Shown here one piece after another: positions 1 through 9,554 of a DNA stretch of 36,576 nucleotides. Both the position numbers and the translations under genes were made by a program. Numbering within the stretch: position 1 is the stretch's first letter; every line of letters begins with the position of its first letter. The notes below the pieces were generated by a model. It was given only the letters and a program-made list of their open reading frames with translations. It did no database searches and had not been told where the DNA came from. Origin of the DNA: Spirochaetales bacterium (GTDB lineage Bacteria; Spirochaetota; Spirochaetia; DSM-27196; SLAA01); NCBI GenBank assembly GCA_007127105.1, contig SLAA01000242.1, forward strand, positions 1 through 36,576, given 5' to 3'.

Positions 1-1434
1 CGCCGCGTGGTGGGTCATGCCGTTGGCAAGGGCGCGCAAACGTTTCACAATGTAGTACAGCCCAAGTGTGTCCACGGTGCAGTACTCCACCAAGCTTTTT
101 TCGAGCTCGACCCTGTCGGTCATCGCGGGGAGTCCCAGAACCGCATCCCGACGAGCCGAGAGATACTCCACTCCTGCCGACAATCCGTCTGCCACGTCCA
201 GGCTCGTGTACCCTACCTGGCTTGTCATAAGCGGCAGGATCGATTTAAGCGAAACACTTCCCCGTTGCTTAGGTGAGTACCACCCAAACTCCCGAAAGAG
301 TGGCAGCAGGTCAACAACCCGTTCGGTAAACGACCCCCCAAGCGTCTCATCCTCAAGGTAGCCTGCAGCCAGCAAGGAACGCATGATGCGTTTTTCAAGC
401 GATGCGTCAAACACAACAATAGAGTTGAGCCCCTCGATGGAGGCGCCGAGCTGCGAGGCAAGCTCCGCCCGCGCATCGACCTCCGGCCTGCAGTAGAAGG
501 ACGTATGCCGCGCCGGTGCCCCTACCTCATCCTCGACATGCAGCGAGAAAAGGAAGGGGACATACTGCCAGGGACTCGTCCCGGAATAGAGTGGAACCGG
601 TGAGGCAATAGCCTCGAAGTCAAGATAGCCAACCGGGTACCGTAGCCCCCCAACGAAGCTGCGAATAAGCTCGCGGTCCATGTAGGGTTCGTCTCGAATA
701 AGGGATTCACGTTGAATGCTTTGCCGACGTCCAAGCTTGGCTCCTTCAGGGATGTCTATGATCCTCTGTATACCTTGCTCCATGAACCGTTCGGCCGTTC
801 CTGAGGACAGAAATAAAGTGAACACATTATGGTCTGGGAGGTCGTAGCGTCGGCAGCTACAGTTTGGCGATCCACACGATGGATAGTCGCTGAGTCCTGC
901 CTCCGCCAGGCTCTCAAGCAGCGCCCGCACTGAGTCGAGCTCCTGCTCTAGCTTGTCGAGTTCGCTTGCGGAAGCAAGGCTGAGCGGAACCGACCGGAAC
1001 AGAAGATCGGGGTCTGGGCGTGCTGGATCTGCAACCCGGTACTCCTTATCTACCAATAGCACCACCACCGAACTCAGATGATAGCCCGAGATCCGCGCAC
1101 ACAAACTGAGAAGACGCGCCTCCTCGCGAAACCTGCCCTTGAGGCGTAGCGCACCGCGGCACAACACCAGACGCATGCCACCCGGCAGTTGATCATCTGG
1201 TTCGAGAAAGTCGAGCACCGCCTGAATGCGTTCGTCACCTGCACCTACATCGCGGAGACGTCCCGGCTTCTCAGCCGCGTCACACGCAACAGTGCGCTGC
1301 AGCTCCTCGTAGTGGCTGCCCCTTCCATTTCCGGGCCTTGAGGCTTCAATGGCCCACCGACGTGGACATTTGCTGGCGACGAGAAGCTCGCGCGGGCTAA
1401 GCGGTCCGAGCACCGGGTGCCGAAATGAGTTCAT
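1..1434 (-). CDS. DUF2779-domain protein (Cas4-like Cys/PD-(D/E)XK-type N-terminal part plus DEDD-type exonuclease-like C-terminal part), 3' end outside window
   Basis: Direct minus-strand translation from ATG at 1434 is open through position 1 (478 codons): MNSFRHPVLGPLSPRELLVASKCPRRWAIEAS...DYPSCGSPNCSCRRYDLPDHNVF...GIQRIIDIPEGAKLGRRQSIQ...LRYPVGYLDFEAIASPVPLYSGTSPWQYVPFLFSLHVEDE...YYIVKRLRALANG. Features resemble DUF2779 (YLDFE, PWQYVPFLFSLH, YCTVDT). Missing from the ORF track because its stop lies outside the window. Confidence 0.8.
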   Translation of the reverse strand, partial: MNSFRHPVLGPLSPRELLVASKCPRRWAIEASRPGNGRGSHYEELQRTVACDAAEKPGRLRDVGAGDERIQAVLDFLEPDDQLPGGMRLVLCRGALRLKGRFREEARLLSLCARISGYHLSSVVVLLVDKEYRVADPARPDPDLLFRSVPLSLASASELDKLEQELDSVRALLESLAEAGLSDYPSCGSPNCSCRRYDLPDHNVFTLFLSSGTAERFMEQGIQRIIDIPEGAKLGRRQSIQRESLIRDEPYMDRELIRSFVGGLRYPVGYLDFEAIASPVPLYSGTSPWQYVPFLFSLHVEDEVGAPARHTSFYCRPEVDARAELASQLGASIEGLNSIVVFDASLEKRIMRSLLAAGYLEDETLGGSFTERVVDLLPLFREFGWYSPKQRGSVSLKSILPLMTSQVGYTSLDVADGLSAGVEYLSARRDAVLGLPAMTDRVELEKSLVEYCTVDTLGLYYIVKRLRALANGMTHHAA

Positions 1435-2629
1435 AGGTGTCGATTGCGATCTGTAGTTCTTCATTGGTCGGTTCAACCACAATCGCCGTGGGCGAGTAGT
1501 CCATAGAGATTATCCCTTCTCGCGGCCCGTTCTCAAGGTTCTTACGATAATCCATGACAATTCCCAGGTTCTCAAGGCGATTGCAGATTCTCTCTCTCAT
1601 TCGCGCACCGTACTGGCCTATGCCCCCGGTGAATACCAGAATATCGACCTTAACAATATTGGCAGCATAGGCGCCTATGAACTTGCGAATGCGGTAAGCG
1701 TACACATCAAGCGCCTCCATGGCGTTTCTGTCTCCCCGCTCGGCCGCGTCCTCAAGGTCCCGCAGGTCGTTGGAGATACCCGAGAGACCAAGCAGACCGC
1801 TTTGTTTGTTGAGCATCTCGTTCAATTGCTCTGCGGTATAGCCCCGCTCCAGCAGAAAGAAAATAATGGCGGGGTCAATGTCTCCGCTGCGAGTTCCCAT
1901 CATCAAGCCCTCAAGCGGAGTAAACCCCATGGAGGTATCTATAGAACGCCCGTTGCGAATCGCAGTAATTGAGGCGCCGTTGCCAAGATGGCAACTAATG
2001 ACGTTGGTGTTCTCCGAGGAGCGTTTCAGGTACTTGATTGCCTGGGACGCCACGTAACGGTGGCTCGTTCCGTGAAACCCATACCGGCGAATTTTGTACT
2101 TGTCGTAGAGTTCGCGTGGCAGACCGTAGAGGTACGCAGCCGGAGTCAGGGTCTGATGGAAGGCGGTATCAAAGACCGCTACCTGTGGCACATGTGGCAG
2201 CCGCTGCTGAGCGCCGAGTATTCCGGTCAGATTGACCGGATTGTGTAGAGGCGCGAGCTCTATGTTCTTCTCAATTGCTGCAATAACCGCGTCGTCTATT
2301 ATCACCGACTCGGCGTAGTTCTCCCCTCCATGCACGACCCGGTGCCCAACGCCTTTGATCTCCTCTATGCCCTCGACCACGCCGTTGTGCTCGTCAAGCA
2401 ACGCAGCTACCATGAGTTCCATTGCACGCTCATGATCGGGAATACTCTCCTCGCGGCCATACTTCCCGTTGATACTCACCTGCGTTATCTTGCCGTTCTT
2501 CTCCCCAATTCGCTCAATGCTTCCGCGCGCAAGACTGTCGCGGCCTGGCATATCGTAGACTTCGTACTTGAGAGAGGAGCTCCCGCAGTTGATCACGAGG
2601 ATCGGTGCTCCACTTTGTTGTTTTCGCAT
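1397..2629 (-). CDS. ackA: Acetate kinase
   Basis: ILVINCGSSSLKYEVYD, GHRVVHGGE, FDTAFHQTL, YGFHGTSHRYV, LGNGASITAI, MGFTPLEGLMMGTRSGDIDP, FTGGIGQYG motifs. Confidence 0.97.
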   Translation of the reverse strand: MRKQQSGAPILVINCGSSSLKYEVYDMPGRDSLARGSIERIGEKNGKITQVSINGKYGREESIPDHERAMELMVAALLDEHNGVVEGIEEIKGVGHRVVHGGENYAESVIIDDAVIAAIEKNIELAPLHNPVNLTGILGAQQRLPHVPQVAVFDTAFHQTLTPAAYLYGLPRELYDKYKIRRYGFHGTSHRYVASQAIKYLKRSSENTNVISCHLGNGASITAIRNGRSIDTSMGFTPLEGLMMGTRSGDIDPAIIFFLLERGYTAEQLNEMLNKQSGLLGLSGISNDLRDLEDAAERGDRNAMEALDVYAYRIRKFIGAYAANIVKVDILVFTGGIGQYGARMRERICNRLENLGIVMDYRKNLENGPREGIISMDYSPTAIVVEPTNEELQIAIDTYELISAPGARTA

Positions 2630-2653
2630 AACGTTACTCCTAACTCAGTTGCT

Positions 2654-3232
2654 TTACGGCAGCTCTATACCAAGTTCCTCGGCCAGGCGAATATGAGCCA
2701 GGGCGATGTTGTAATGGGCTTCTGCCAGATCCGGGTCAAGCTCAAGCGCTACCCGGAACTCAACAACTGCCTGCCTGTGATCTTCCAGTCGATACAGGGT
2801 TGTAGCCAGGTTGTACCGCGCCGACACATCCTCAGCGTCTATCTCCACCGCCCGGGAAAAATCCTGCTCGGCCGCCACAAAGTCCTCAAGCAGGAAATGT
2901 GCGTTGCCACGATTGTAGTGTGCCCCGAAATGCCTGTCACTCAGTTCAAGAGTTCTTGAGAAGTCGATGATTGCCTCCTCAAAGCGTTCAAGATCGTACG
3001 CAACTACACCTCGGTTATACACCAACTCTGCCATGTCCGGCTCGATTTCCAATGCCTGGGTGTAGGCCTCGTAGGCCTCAACGAGGCGTCCGTCCTCGTA
3101 AGCCGACTCAGCAGACTCAATGAGGTCTTCAAACCCGTCCGCAAACAGGGTTGGAGTCCCCAGCACCGCAAAGACCAGGCAGAAGGCCAGAAAGACCGTA
3201 AGTCGGTACGGCTTTCTTGTTCGTTTTGGCAT
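2654..3232 (-). CDS. Secreted TPR-repeat protein
   Basis: Signal-peptide-like N-terminus (MPKRTRKPYRLTVFLAFCLVFAVLGTPTLFA) followed by TPR-like repeats (AELVYNRGVVAYDLERFEEAI, FGAHYNRGNAHFLLEDFVAAEQDF, AEAHYNIALAHIRL). The longer listed ORF start (3433) is unlikely. Confidence 0.85.
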   Translation of the reverse strand: MPKRTRKPYRLTVFLAFCLVFAVLGTPTLFADGFEDLIESAESAYEDGRLVEAYEAYTQALEIEPDMAELVYNRGVVAYDLERFEEAIIDFSRTLELSDRHFGAHYNRGNAHFLLEDFVAAEQDFSRAVEIDAEDVSARYNLATTLYRLEDHRQAVVEFRVALELDPDLAEAHYNIALAHIRLAEELGIELP

Positions 3233-3358
3233 AAATTCCCCCTTTATGTCACTGATAAGGTAGTACCATCTTATCTCCAGGTAAAGTCCCAGCCCGTGCC
3301 TGCATGCCAAGCGGGCCGCTTGTGTGCATTCAGGCAGGTGTGCTACGCTGAGAAGGTA

Positions 3359-4450
3359 ATGCCGTCCCATGTAGCACATCTGGTTTTTGCTGAGCAGGTA
3401 CGCGACTCCCTCCCCGGCCACCTCCAACCGCAACTAACCGCTGACAGTTATAACTTTTTTGTTTTGGGCGCTCAGGGGCCGGACCTCTTTTACCACAATC
3501 GTCGTCGCAAACCCTCGGGACTCGAGTATGGGGCTCGCCTCCATCGGTATGGCTACGGTACGGCTGCAGGTGCCATGTTGAGGTATCTACTTGAGCCAAG
3601 GCCCCGAGACGTGAACCTTGAAGCCTACCTGTTTGGTTTTATCACCCATGTTTTTCTTGATCGGGCGGTTCACCCATACATAAACTACTTCGCGGGCTGG
3701 TTTGATCCGAAGCGTGAGGAAACACTACGGTGGCGGGGTGCTCACGCGTATTTTGAGCGCCTGGTCGATGTAGTAATTCTGAGACGATACAGGAACTGCG
3801 GCTTTGAAGCCTACGACTTTTTTTCACGAGCAGACGCTGGCGAGGAAGCTCCCCGGCAGCTCGTAGAGCTGCTTGCACACGGACTCAAACAGGCTATACC
3901 GCGCGCCTCTAAGGATGAGCATCTCCACACACGCATAGAGCACGCCTACCTCGATGCCCGTGGGTTTTATCAGTACACCAACCGAACACTTGAGCAGTTT
4001 CTTGCTGAGGAGCTTCGACACTCAACGAACATGACTCCCGCCGAACTGAGACGATCAGCCTTACTGCACCCCGCGCACCCACCGACCGAGATTGATCCCG
4101 CCAACGAGTCACGACGACCGTGGTTACATCCGTGTTCCTCGGAGCCATGGTACACCTTTACGCTGTGGGAACTCATGGAGAAGGCAGAAGAAAATGCGCT
4201 GCCCGCTGCCACGCTTATGGCCAGCGCCTTGGCCGAACGCGAGGCAGCTCCTTCCCGGCCACAACACAGTGCGACAGGTGCCGGAACAGCGTTGTCTGAG
4301 CTCATTGGAGACATGAACCTCTCGGATGGGCGACCCGGGACTCGCCCCTGCCCAAAACGCTATAGTGCACCCCTGCCCCTCATGGAGCAGCTGGAGAACT
4401 ACATTAGCGCCGTGACCAACGATCTGATATCGAGTCGGCAAGCAGATTAA
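3359..4450 (+). CDS. Zinc-dependent phospholipase C family protein
   Basis: MPSHVAHLVFAEQV, FFVLGAQGPDLFYHNR, YLFGFITHVFLDRAVHPYINYFAGW; pattern of the Zn-dependent PLC family. Start chosen at MPSHVAH. Confidence 0.8.
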   Translation: MPSHVAHLVFAEQVRDSLPGHLQPQLTADSYNFFVLGAQGPDLFYHNRRRKPSGLEYGARLHRYGYGTAAGAMLRYLLEPRPRDVNLEAYLFGFITHVFLDRAVHPYINYFAGWFDPKREETLRWRGAHAYFERLVDVVILRRYRNCGFEAYDFFSRADAGEEAPRQLVELLAHGLKQAIPRASKDEHLHTRIEHAYLDARGFYQYTNRTLEQFLAEELRHSTNMTPAELRRSALLHPAHPPTEIDPANESRRPWLHPCSSEPWYTFTLWELMEKAEENALPAATLMASALAEREAAPSRPQHSATGAGTALSELIGDMNLSDGRPGTRPCPKRYSAPLPLMEQLENYISAVTNDLISSRQAD

Positions 4451-5216
4451 AGCCTAACACCGTGGCAGCAATGGATAGGCCAGGAAAGACTGAGAGCCAC
4501 GGAGCAATAGCCATGTAGTTCCGGGCATCACGCAAGATAAGCCCCCAACTAGGCTGCGGCGGCTGAATCCCTAACCCAAGATACGAGAGTGAACTTTCTA
4601 TCACAATTGCAAGCGCAAACAACACTGCTGTCTGCACCACCAACCGGGGCCCCAGGGCGGGCAGCACATGGAGAACGAGGGTGCGCCTCCAGGGACTCCC
4701 CAGCGCACGGCTGCTCTGGAAGTACTCGGTCTCACGGAGCGCACGAGCCTCGGCACGTACCAACCGTAGGTAGACCGGCGTAAAGACAATAGCGATAGAA
4801 AGTGTCACAGAAAAAATTCCATAGGAGAACACCGCCACCACTGCCACCGCCAGCAAGACCGTGGGAAACGACAGTACCGCATCTGCCGGAAGCAGGAGTA
4901 ACTCCTCTCGCAGACGGCTTCCAAACGCCGCTATCAACCCAAGCACGGTTCCGAGCAGCATGGCTGGGAGCACCGCAAATGCGGCCACTCCCAGGCTTAC
5001 CCGAGCACCAAACAGCATACGTGAAAACAGGTCTCGTCCGAGGTCATCGGTACCCAAGGGGCTACCGGTAGTACCGGGTGGCTCGAACCGTGCATCAAGC
5101 CGCTGAGCTGTCGGCGAAACGGACGACAGAACTGGCGCTCCCAAAGCGGCCGAAAAGGCAAGGCCCACCAGCACGAGGCCTACAAGATCACGAACACGCG
5201 CGAGCGACAGATGCAC
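4404..5216 (-). CDS. Oligopeptide/dipeptide ABC transporter permease (DppC/OppC-like)
   Basis: GTDDLGRDLFSRMLFGARVSLGVA and binding-protein-dependent permease EAxxxG-type loop ARALGSPWRRTLVLHVLP; C-terminus GFNLLADSISDRWSRR. Confidence 0.93.
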   Translation of the reverse strand: MHLSLARVRDLVGLVLVGLAFSAALGAPVLSSVSPTAQRLDARFEPPGTTGSPLGTDDLGRDLFSRMLFGARVSLGVAAFAVLPAMLLGTVLGLIAAFGSRLREELLLLPADAVLSFPTVLLAVAVVAVFSYGIFSVTLSIAIVFTPVYLRLVRAEARALRETEYFQSSRALGSPWRRTLVLHVLPALGPRLVVQTAVLFALAIVIESSLSYLGLGIQPPQPSWGLILRDARNYMAIAPWLSVFPGLSIAATVLGFNLLADSISDRWSRR

Positions 5217-5221
5217 CTATC

Positions 5222-6739
5222 TTACTCCGACACCAACTCAACCCAGCGGAAATCGTAGGTATCAAGCTTGGCATCCATGTGAAAACCCTGCACCCGATCG
5301 GCAATTCCAATGTGCCGGTAGGAACTCCCAATAAAAACCCCGGGCAGGTCATGGGCCAGGATCTCCTGCACCTCGGTGTAGATCCGCGCTCTCTCGTCCG
5401 GATCAGCAACTCGACGCCCCTCGGCCGTAAGCGCACGCACATTCGGATTATGGTACGAGACGTAGTTTCCTTCCTCGACGTACTCCGAGAATCGGGCATC
5501 TGGATCAAGCTTCCCGGTGTGGCCAATGACGGTGAGGTCGTAGTTGGCTCCGAAGAATACTTCGGACAGCCAGGTGCTCCACTCAACCAACTGCAGCTCA
5601 ACTCGAATGCCAACATTGCCAAGCATCTCTTGATACATCTCGGCAGCCTTCACATGCGGCTCATAGTTCTGTGGCACTGTAATGATCGGAGTAACTGCGC
5701 CAGTGTATCCGGCCTCATCCAGCAGTTCTCTTGCACGAACAGGATCATAGGGGTAGGGTTCCTCAGGGCCAGCATAAAATGGATCACCGTAGTCCATAAA
5801 GGTAGTAATGGGGTGTCCCCCAGCGTAGGCAATGTCCAGAACCGCCTGCTTGTTAATGGCATGGGTTGCGGCGCGGCGCACCAACGGGTCGGTAAAAGGC
5901 TCGCGCGAGTTATTTATTGACAGCACCATTACCAGGGAACTCAACTCGGTGCGTACATCGACCCCTGGTGCTTCTTGTATACGGCTCAGATTCGTCTCAC
6001 CAACCATGTCAATCACGTCCAGTCTTCCGGTAAGCAATCCCTGCTCCTGAACCGGCATCTCGGTAATAATGTTGAAACGCAGACCCTCAAAAGCAGGCCG
6101 CCCAGGCATCCAGTAGTTGTCGTTGCGGGTCATGCTGACGTGGCTGTCCGAGACCCATTCAACGAACTCAAACGGCCCGGTACCAATTGGGCGAGTGGCA
6201 AAGTTGTGGCCATCTGCAATTCGCTCGGCAGGCAGTATGGCCGCCCAGCCAGATGCAAGTGAAGCAGCAAAAGGGGCATAGGGTTCGCGCAGGGTTGCGA
6301 CTACCGTTAACTCATCCGGTGCCGAGAGACCTTCAATAACCCGGAACTCGTCGGCCTTGGGCGACGCAAAATCCGGATCCAGCAGTCGTTCCAGGCTGGC
6401 AACAACGTCCGCTGAGCTCAGGGGGCTGCCGTCATGGAACACCACGCCTTCACGCAGAAAGAACCGCCACTGCAGTCCATCCTCGGATACCTCGTAGCTC
6501 TCGGCAAGTGCGGGAACGATTATACCTTCGCGATTTGGCTCAAGCAGAGTGTCGTAGAGACTGCGCGTCACCTGAAAGGTAAGGGTGCCTGAGGTTGCGT
6601 GCGGATCAAGCGTGTTTGGGTTGCCCGAGATAGCAACTCGTAGTCCGGGGTCCGGATCCGCAGCCGAACATGCTGAGATCAATAGTGCCACAAGGGGCAG
6701 CACAATTATGGCCCGGAGGCCCTTACTCTTCTTTCTCAT
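5222..6739 (-). CDS. Peptide ABC transporter substrate-binding lipoprotein
   Basis: Lipoprotein signal MRKKSKGLRAIIVLPLVALLISACS; SBP family 5 features (NTLDPHATSG, WRFFLREGVVFHDGSPLSSADVVAS, TGPFEF). Confidence 0.93.
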   Translation of the reverse strand: MRKKSKGLRAIIVLPLVALLISACSAADPDPGLRVAISGNPNTLDPHATSGTLTFQVTRSLYDTLLEPNREGIIVPALAESYEVSEDGLQWRFFLREGVVFHDGSPLSSADVVASLERLLDPDFASPKADEFRVIEGLSAPDELTVVATLREPYAPFAASLASGWAAILPAERIADGHNFATRPIGTGPFEFVEWVSDSHVSMTRNDNYWMPGRPAFEGLRFNIITEMPVQEQGLLTGRLDVIDMVGETNLSRIQEAPGVDVRTELSSLVMVLSINNSREPFTDPLVRRAATHAINKQAVLDIAYAGGHPITTFMDYGDPFYAGPEEPYPYDPVRARELLDEAGYTGAVTPIITVPQNYEPHVKAAEMYQEMLGNVGIRVELQLVEWSTWLSEVFFGANYDLTVIGHTGKLDPDARFSEYVEEGNYVSYHNPNVRALTAEGRRVADPDERARIYTEVQEILAHDLPGVFIGSSYRHIGIADRVQGFHMDAKLDTYDFRWVELVSE

Positions 6740-6776
6740 GATGAACTCCTTATGCTGTGCACCGGAGCCGAGGAGT

Positions 6777-7559
6777 TCATAGTCCAAGCAACTCGCGACT
6801 GTAGGGGCGTTCCGGTCCAGCCAGGAAACGCTCGGCCTCGGCGCATTCAATGAGTCGGCCTCGGCGCAGCACACCGATCCGGTCGCTCATGTACCCCACC
6901 ACATGAAGGTCGTGGGATATCAGTACATAGGTTAACCCATATTGGCGCCGAAGGTCGAGAAGCAGGTTAAGTATCCCGGCCTGCACCGAAAGATCCAGAC
7001 TTGCAGTTGGTTCATCCAGGATGAGAACTCTCGGTGAGACGGCTAAGGCCCGAGCAAGCACAATTCGTTGCTTCTGTCCCCCAGAAAAAGCAGCTGGGCG
7101 GCGACTCAGGACATCTTTGTCGAGTCCTACCGAGGCCAATAACCGCACGGCCTCCGGCTCTCGCGCCGAACGGGGAACCCCGGCCGAGGCAAGCGCCTCG
7201 GACATGCTTGTCTCTATGTTGAGATACGGGTTCAGCGAGCTATGGGGATTCTGGAATACAATCTGGCACAGGCGCCGTCTCAGACGCTTTTCACGGCGCG
7301 TAGTTCGTCGCAGAATAGCCTGGCCATTCAGCAAAACCATACCTTGACTGGGCCGGATCAGACCAACAAGTATCCGTGCCAGGGTTGTCTTGCCACTCCC
7401 CGACTCACCCACCAGACCCAGCGTCTCACCGTCATAGACCTGCAGGTTAACTGAGTTGAGGGCTGGCACCGCGCGCCGTGACCGCACCAGGCCGGACGCA
7501 TAGAAGTGCGTAACAGCTCGCGCCTCAAGAATCGTTACTGGTTCCTTAACCTGGCTCAT
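6777..7559 (-). CDS. Oligopeptide ABC transporter ATP-binding protein (DppF/OppF-like)
   Basis: Walker A GESGSGKTTL, signature SGGQKQRIVLARAL, Walker B VLILDEPTASLD. Start at MSQVKEP gives an ATGA overlap with the upstream CDS. Confidence 0.93.
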   Translation of the reverse strand: MSQVKEPVTILEARAVTHFYASGLVRSRRAVPALNSVNLQVYDGETLGLVGESGSGKTTLARILVGLIRPSQGMVLLNGQAILRRTTRREKRLRRRLCQIVFQNPHSSLNPYLNIETSMSEALASAGVPRSAREPEAVRLLASVGLDKDVLSRRPAAFSGGQKQRIVLARALAVSPRVLILDEPTASLDLSVQAGILNLLLDLRRQYGLTYVLISHDLHVVGYMSDRIGVLRRGRLIECAEAERFLAGPERPYSRELLGL

Positions 7560-8593
7560 GCATTCCGCCCGGGAGTGAAGTTCTGGCGTGTCGTTTCGCC
7601 TAGCGGAAGCCTGTCGGAGAAGTAGCATGCAGCACGATGCCCCTCACCGCTCAAGTTGGGCTCGGTGCCACGACAGATCTCGGCAGCCAGCGGGCAGCGT
7701 GGGTGAAAGCTGCAGCCGGAAGGAATGTCTCCAGGCCGCGGCACGTCGCCGCCAATGGCAGGCAGTCGGTGGCCCCTCTTGTGAACCGAAGGCGCCGAGT
7801 GGAGGAGCAACTCGGTATAGGGGTGCCGGGGGTGCTCCAGCACCGAGGCGGCCGGGCCTTCCTCAATAATGCGACCGCAGTACATGACAACAACCCTGTC
7901 GGCGATATCGCGCACCACTTCAATATCATGCGTCACAACAACCACCGAAAGCCCCATTTCCCGACGGAGTTCGGCTATGAGTTCAATGTGGCGGCGGCGG
8001 ATTGGTGCATCAAGAGCGCTTGTGGGCTCGTCCATGAGGAGGAGTTCAGGCCCGCAGGATACCGCCATTGCAATCATGGCACGCTGCTGCATTCCACCGG
8101 ACAACTGATGAGGGAAAAGACGCGCGGTTTCCGGTGCGAGTTCGACCTGTTCAAGCACCTCTTTAACGCGGCGTAGTGCAGCCTCCCGCGATAAGCCGGT
8201 GTGCACCCGTACCGTCTCGGCAATCTGTGCCCCAATACGCCATGCAGGATTCAGGTACGGGCCTGGATTCTGGAAAACCATCCCCACCTCACGCCCCCGC
8301 ACGCGAGCCGCCTCGGCATCCGGAAGTGAGGTCATACTACGACCGGCCAGAACGACACGTCCTCTATACACCGCCTCCGGTGAGCGCAGTCCAAGCAGAG
8401 CATACAGCGTTTGCGTTTTTCCGGCGCCTGACTCACCAACAATTGCCAGGGCCTCGCCCCTGCTCAAAGAAAACGATATACCACGGACGACCGGGGCACC
8501 GGGATACTCCACTTCAAGACCTTCAACCCTGAGAACGGAACTGTCCTCCGGGGGAGGTCGAGCATCTAATGCAGCCGCTGGAGTGTCAGACAT
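7556..8593 (-). CDS. Oligopeptide ABC transporter ATP-binding protein (DppD/OppD-like)
   Basis: GESGAGKTQT, LSGGMQQRAMIAMA, LLLMDEPTSALD, and C-terminal oligopeptide ABC motif CSFHPRCPLAAEIC. Confidence 0.95.
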   Translation of the reverse strand: MSDTPAAALDARPPPEDSSVLRVEGLEVEYPGAPVVRGISFSLSRGEALAIVGESGAGKTQTLYALLGLRSPEAVYRGRVVLAGRSMTSLPDAEAARVRGREVGMVFQNPGPYLNPAWRIGAQIAETVRVHTGLSREAALRRVKEVLEQVELAPETARLFPHQLSGGMQQRAMIAMAVSCGPELLLMDEPTSALDAPIRRRHIELIAELRREMGLSVVVVTHDIEVVRDIADRVVVMYCGRIIEEGPAASVLEHPRHPYTELLLHSAPSVHKRGHRLPAIGGDVPRPGDIPSGCSFHPRCPLAAEICRGTEPNLSGEGHRAACYFSDRLPLGETTRQNFTPGRNA

Positions 8594-8603
8594 GCTATCT
8601 CCA

Positions 8604-9527
8604 CTATCCCCGTAACCGCGGGTCAGCTAATCCGTACAAAAGATCGGCGACGAAGTTGGCCAGCGAAAATGCAATCGCGCTCAGCATGACAGCTGCCTGA
8701 ATAACCGGATAGTCCCGCCTGAAGATTGAGGAAAGAAGAAGTCTCCCTATTCCCGGGAGCGAAAATACATTTTCAATAATCACGACCCCACCAATCAAAT
8801 ACCCTAGTTGAATTGCCGCAATGGTAATCACAGGCAACAACGCATTGGGTGCGGCATGGAAAAGTACCACACGTGCTGGTGAAAGTCCCCGCACTCGTGC
8901 CGCCGTTACGTACTCGCGCTGTAACTCAGCACCCAGCGAACTCCGAACATAGCGAGCAAGCACCGCTCCACGGCCCAGAGCCAAGGCGACTGTTGGAAGC
9001 ACCAAGGATATCCAGCCCTCATATCCAAAGAGCGGAAAGGCGCTAACCTGCACCGATAAAGCCAGCAACAAGAGAATTCCAAGCCAGAACTCCGGAACAG
9101 CCAGAAGCAGATGTGAAGGCCCGGCGAGAAGAAGATCCAGCGAGCCTCCCTGCTTCATACCAGCAGGAATTCCCAGAGCGGCCCCAATCAGAAGCGACAG
9201 AAGAAAGGCCGAGGCTGCAAGGCGCAGGGTTAAAGGCAGTCGCTGCCGGATGAGGTCCAGTGCGGGCTCGCCGGAAAAGAAGGATGTGCCGAAGTCGAGT
9301 CGCAGCGTCGAGACAATCCAGGCGCCGTACTGGAAGACAAGCGGCCGATCGGTTCCGAGGCGCACTCGAATGAGTTCCACGTCCACGGCACGGGCATCCG
9401 GCCCGGCAATGACGGTAGCAGGGTCACCAGGGATCACCCGCACCAGGACAAAGACAAAGCTGACAATGAGAAACACGGTTACAAACAACCGTAGCGTTTT
9501 TGAGAGGATGTATCGCCAGGACAGCAT
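8604..9527 (-). CDS. Oligopeptide ABC transporter permease (DppB/OppB-like)
   Basis: RVIPGDPATVIAG, LGTDRPLVFQYGAW, AARVRGLSPARVVLFHAAPNALLPVIT, VFSLPGIGRLLLSSIFRRDYPVIQA. Confidence 0.94.
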   Translation of the reverse strand: MLSWRYILSKTLRLFVTVFLIVSFVFVLVRVIPGDPATVIAGPDARAVDVELIRVRLGTDRPLVFQYGAWIVSTLRLDFGTSFFSGEPALDLIRQRLPLTLRLAASAFLLSLLIGAALGIPAGMKQGGSLDLLLAGPSHLLLAVPEFWLGILLLLALSVQVSAFPLFGYEGWISLVLPTVALALGRGAVLARYVRSSLGAELQREYVTAARVRGLSPARVVLFHAAPNALLPVITIAAIQLGYLIGGVVIIENVFSLPGIGRLLLSSIFRRDYPVIQAAVMLSAIAFSLANFVADLLYGLADPRLRG

Positions 9528-9554
9528 GTCGGTGAAGTGCCGCGCCGAACGCGC

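Noticed and set aside
2330-2959. 209-aa plus-strand ORF antisense to ackA and the TPR gene
   Set aside because: Antisense to two confidently identified genes; composition is that of a shadow ORF in GC-rich DNA.
5078-5920. 280-aa plus-strand ORF antisense to the ABC transporter SBP
   Set aside because: Shadow ORF opposite a clear SBP family 5 gene.
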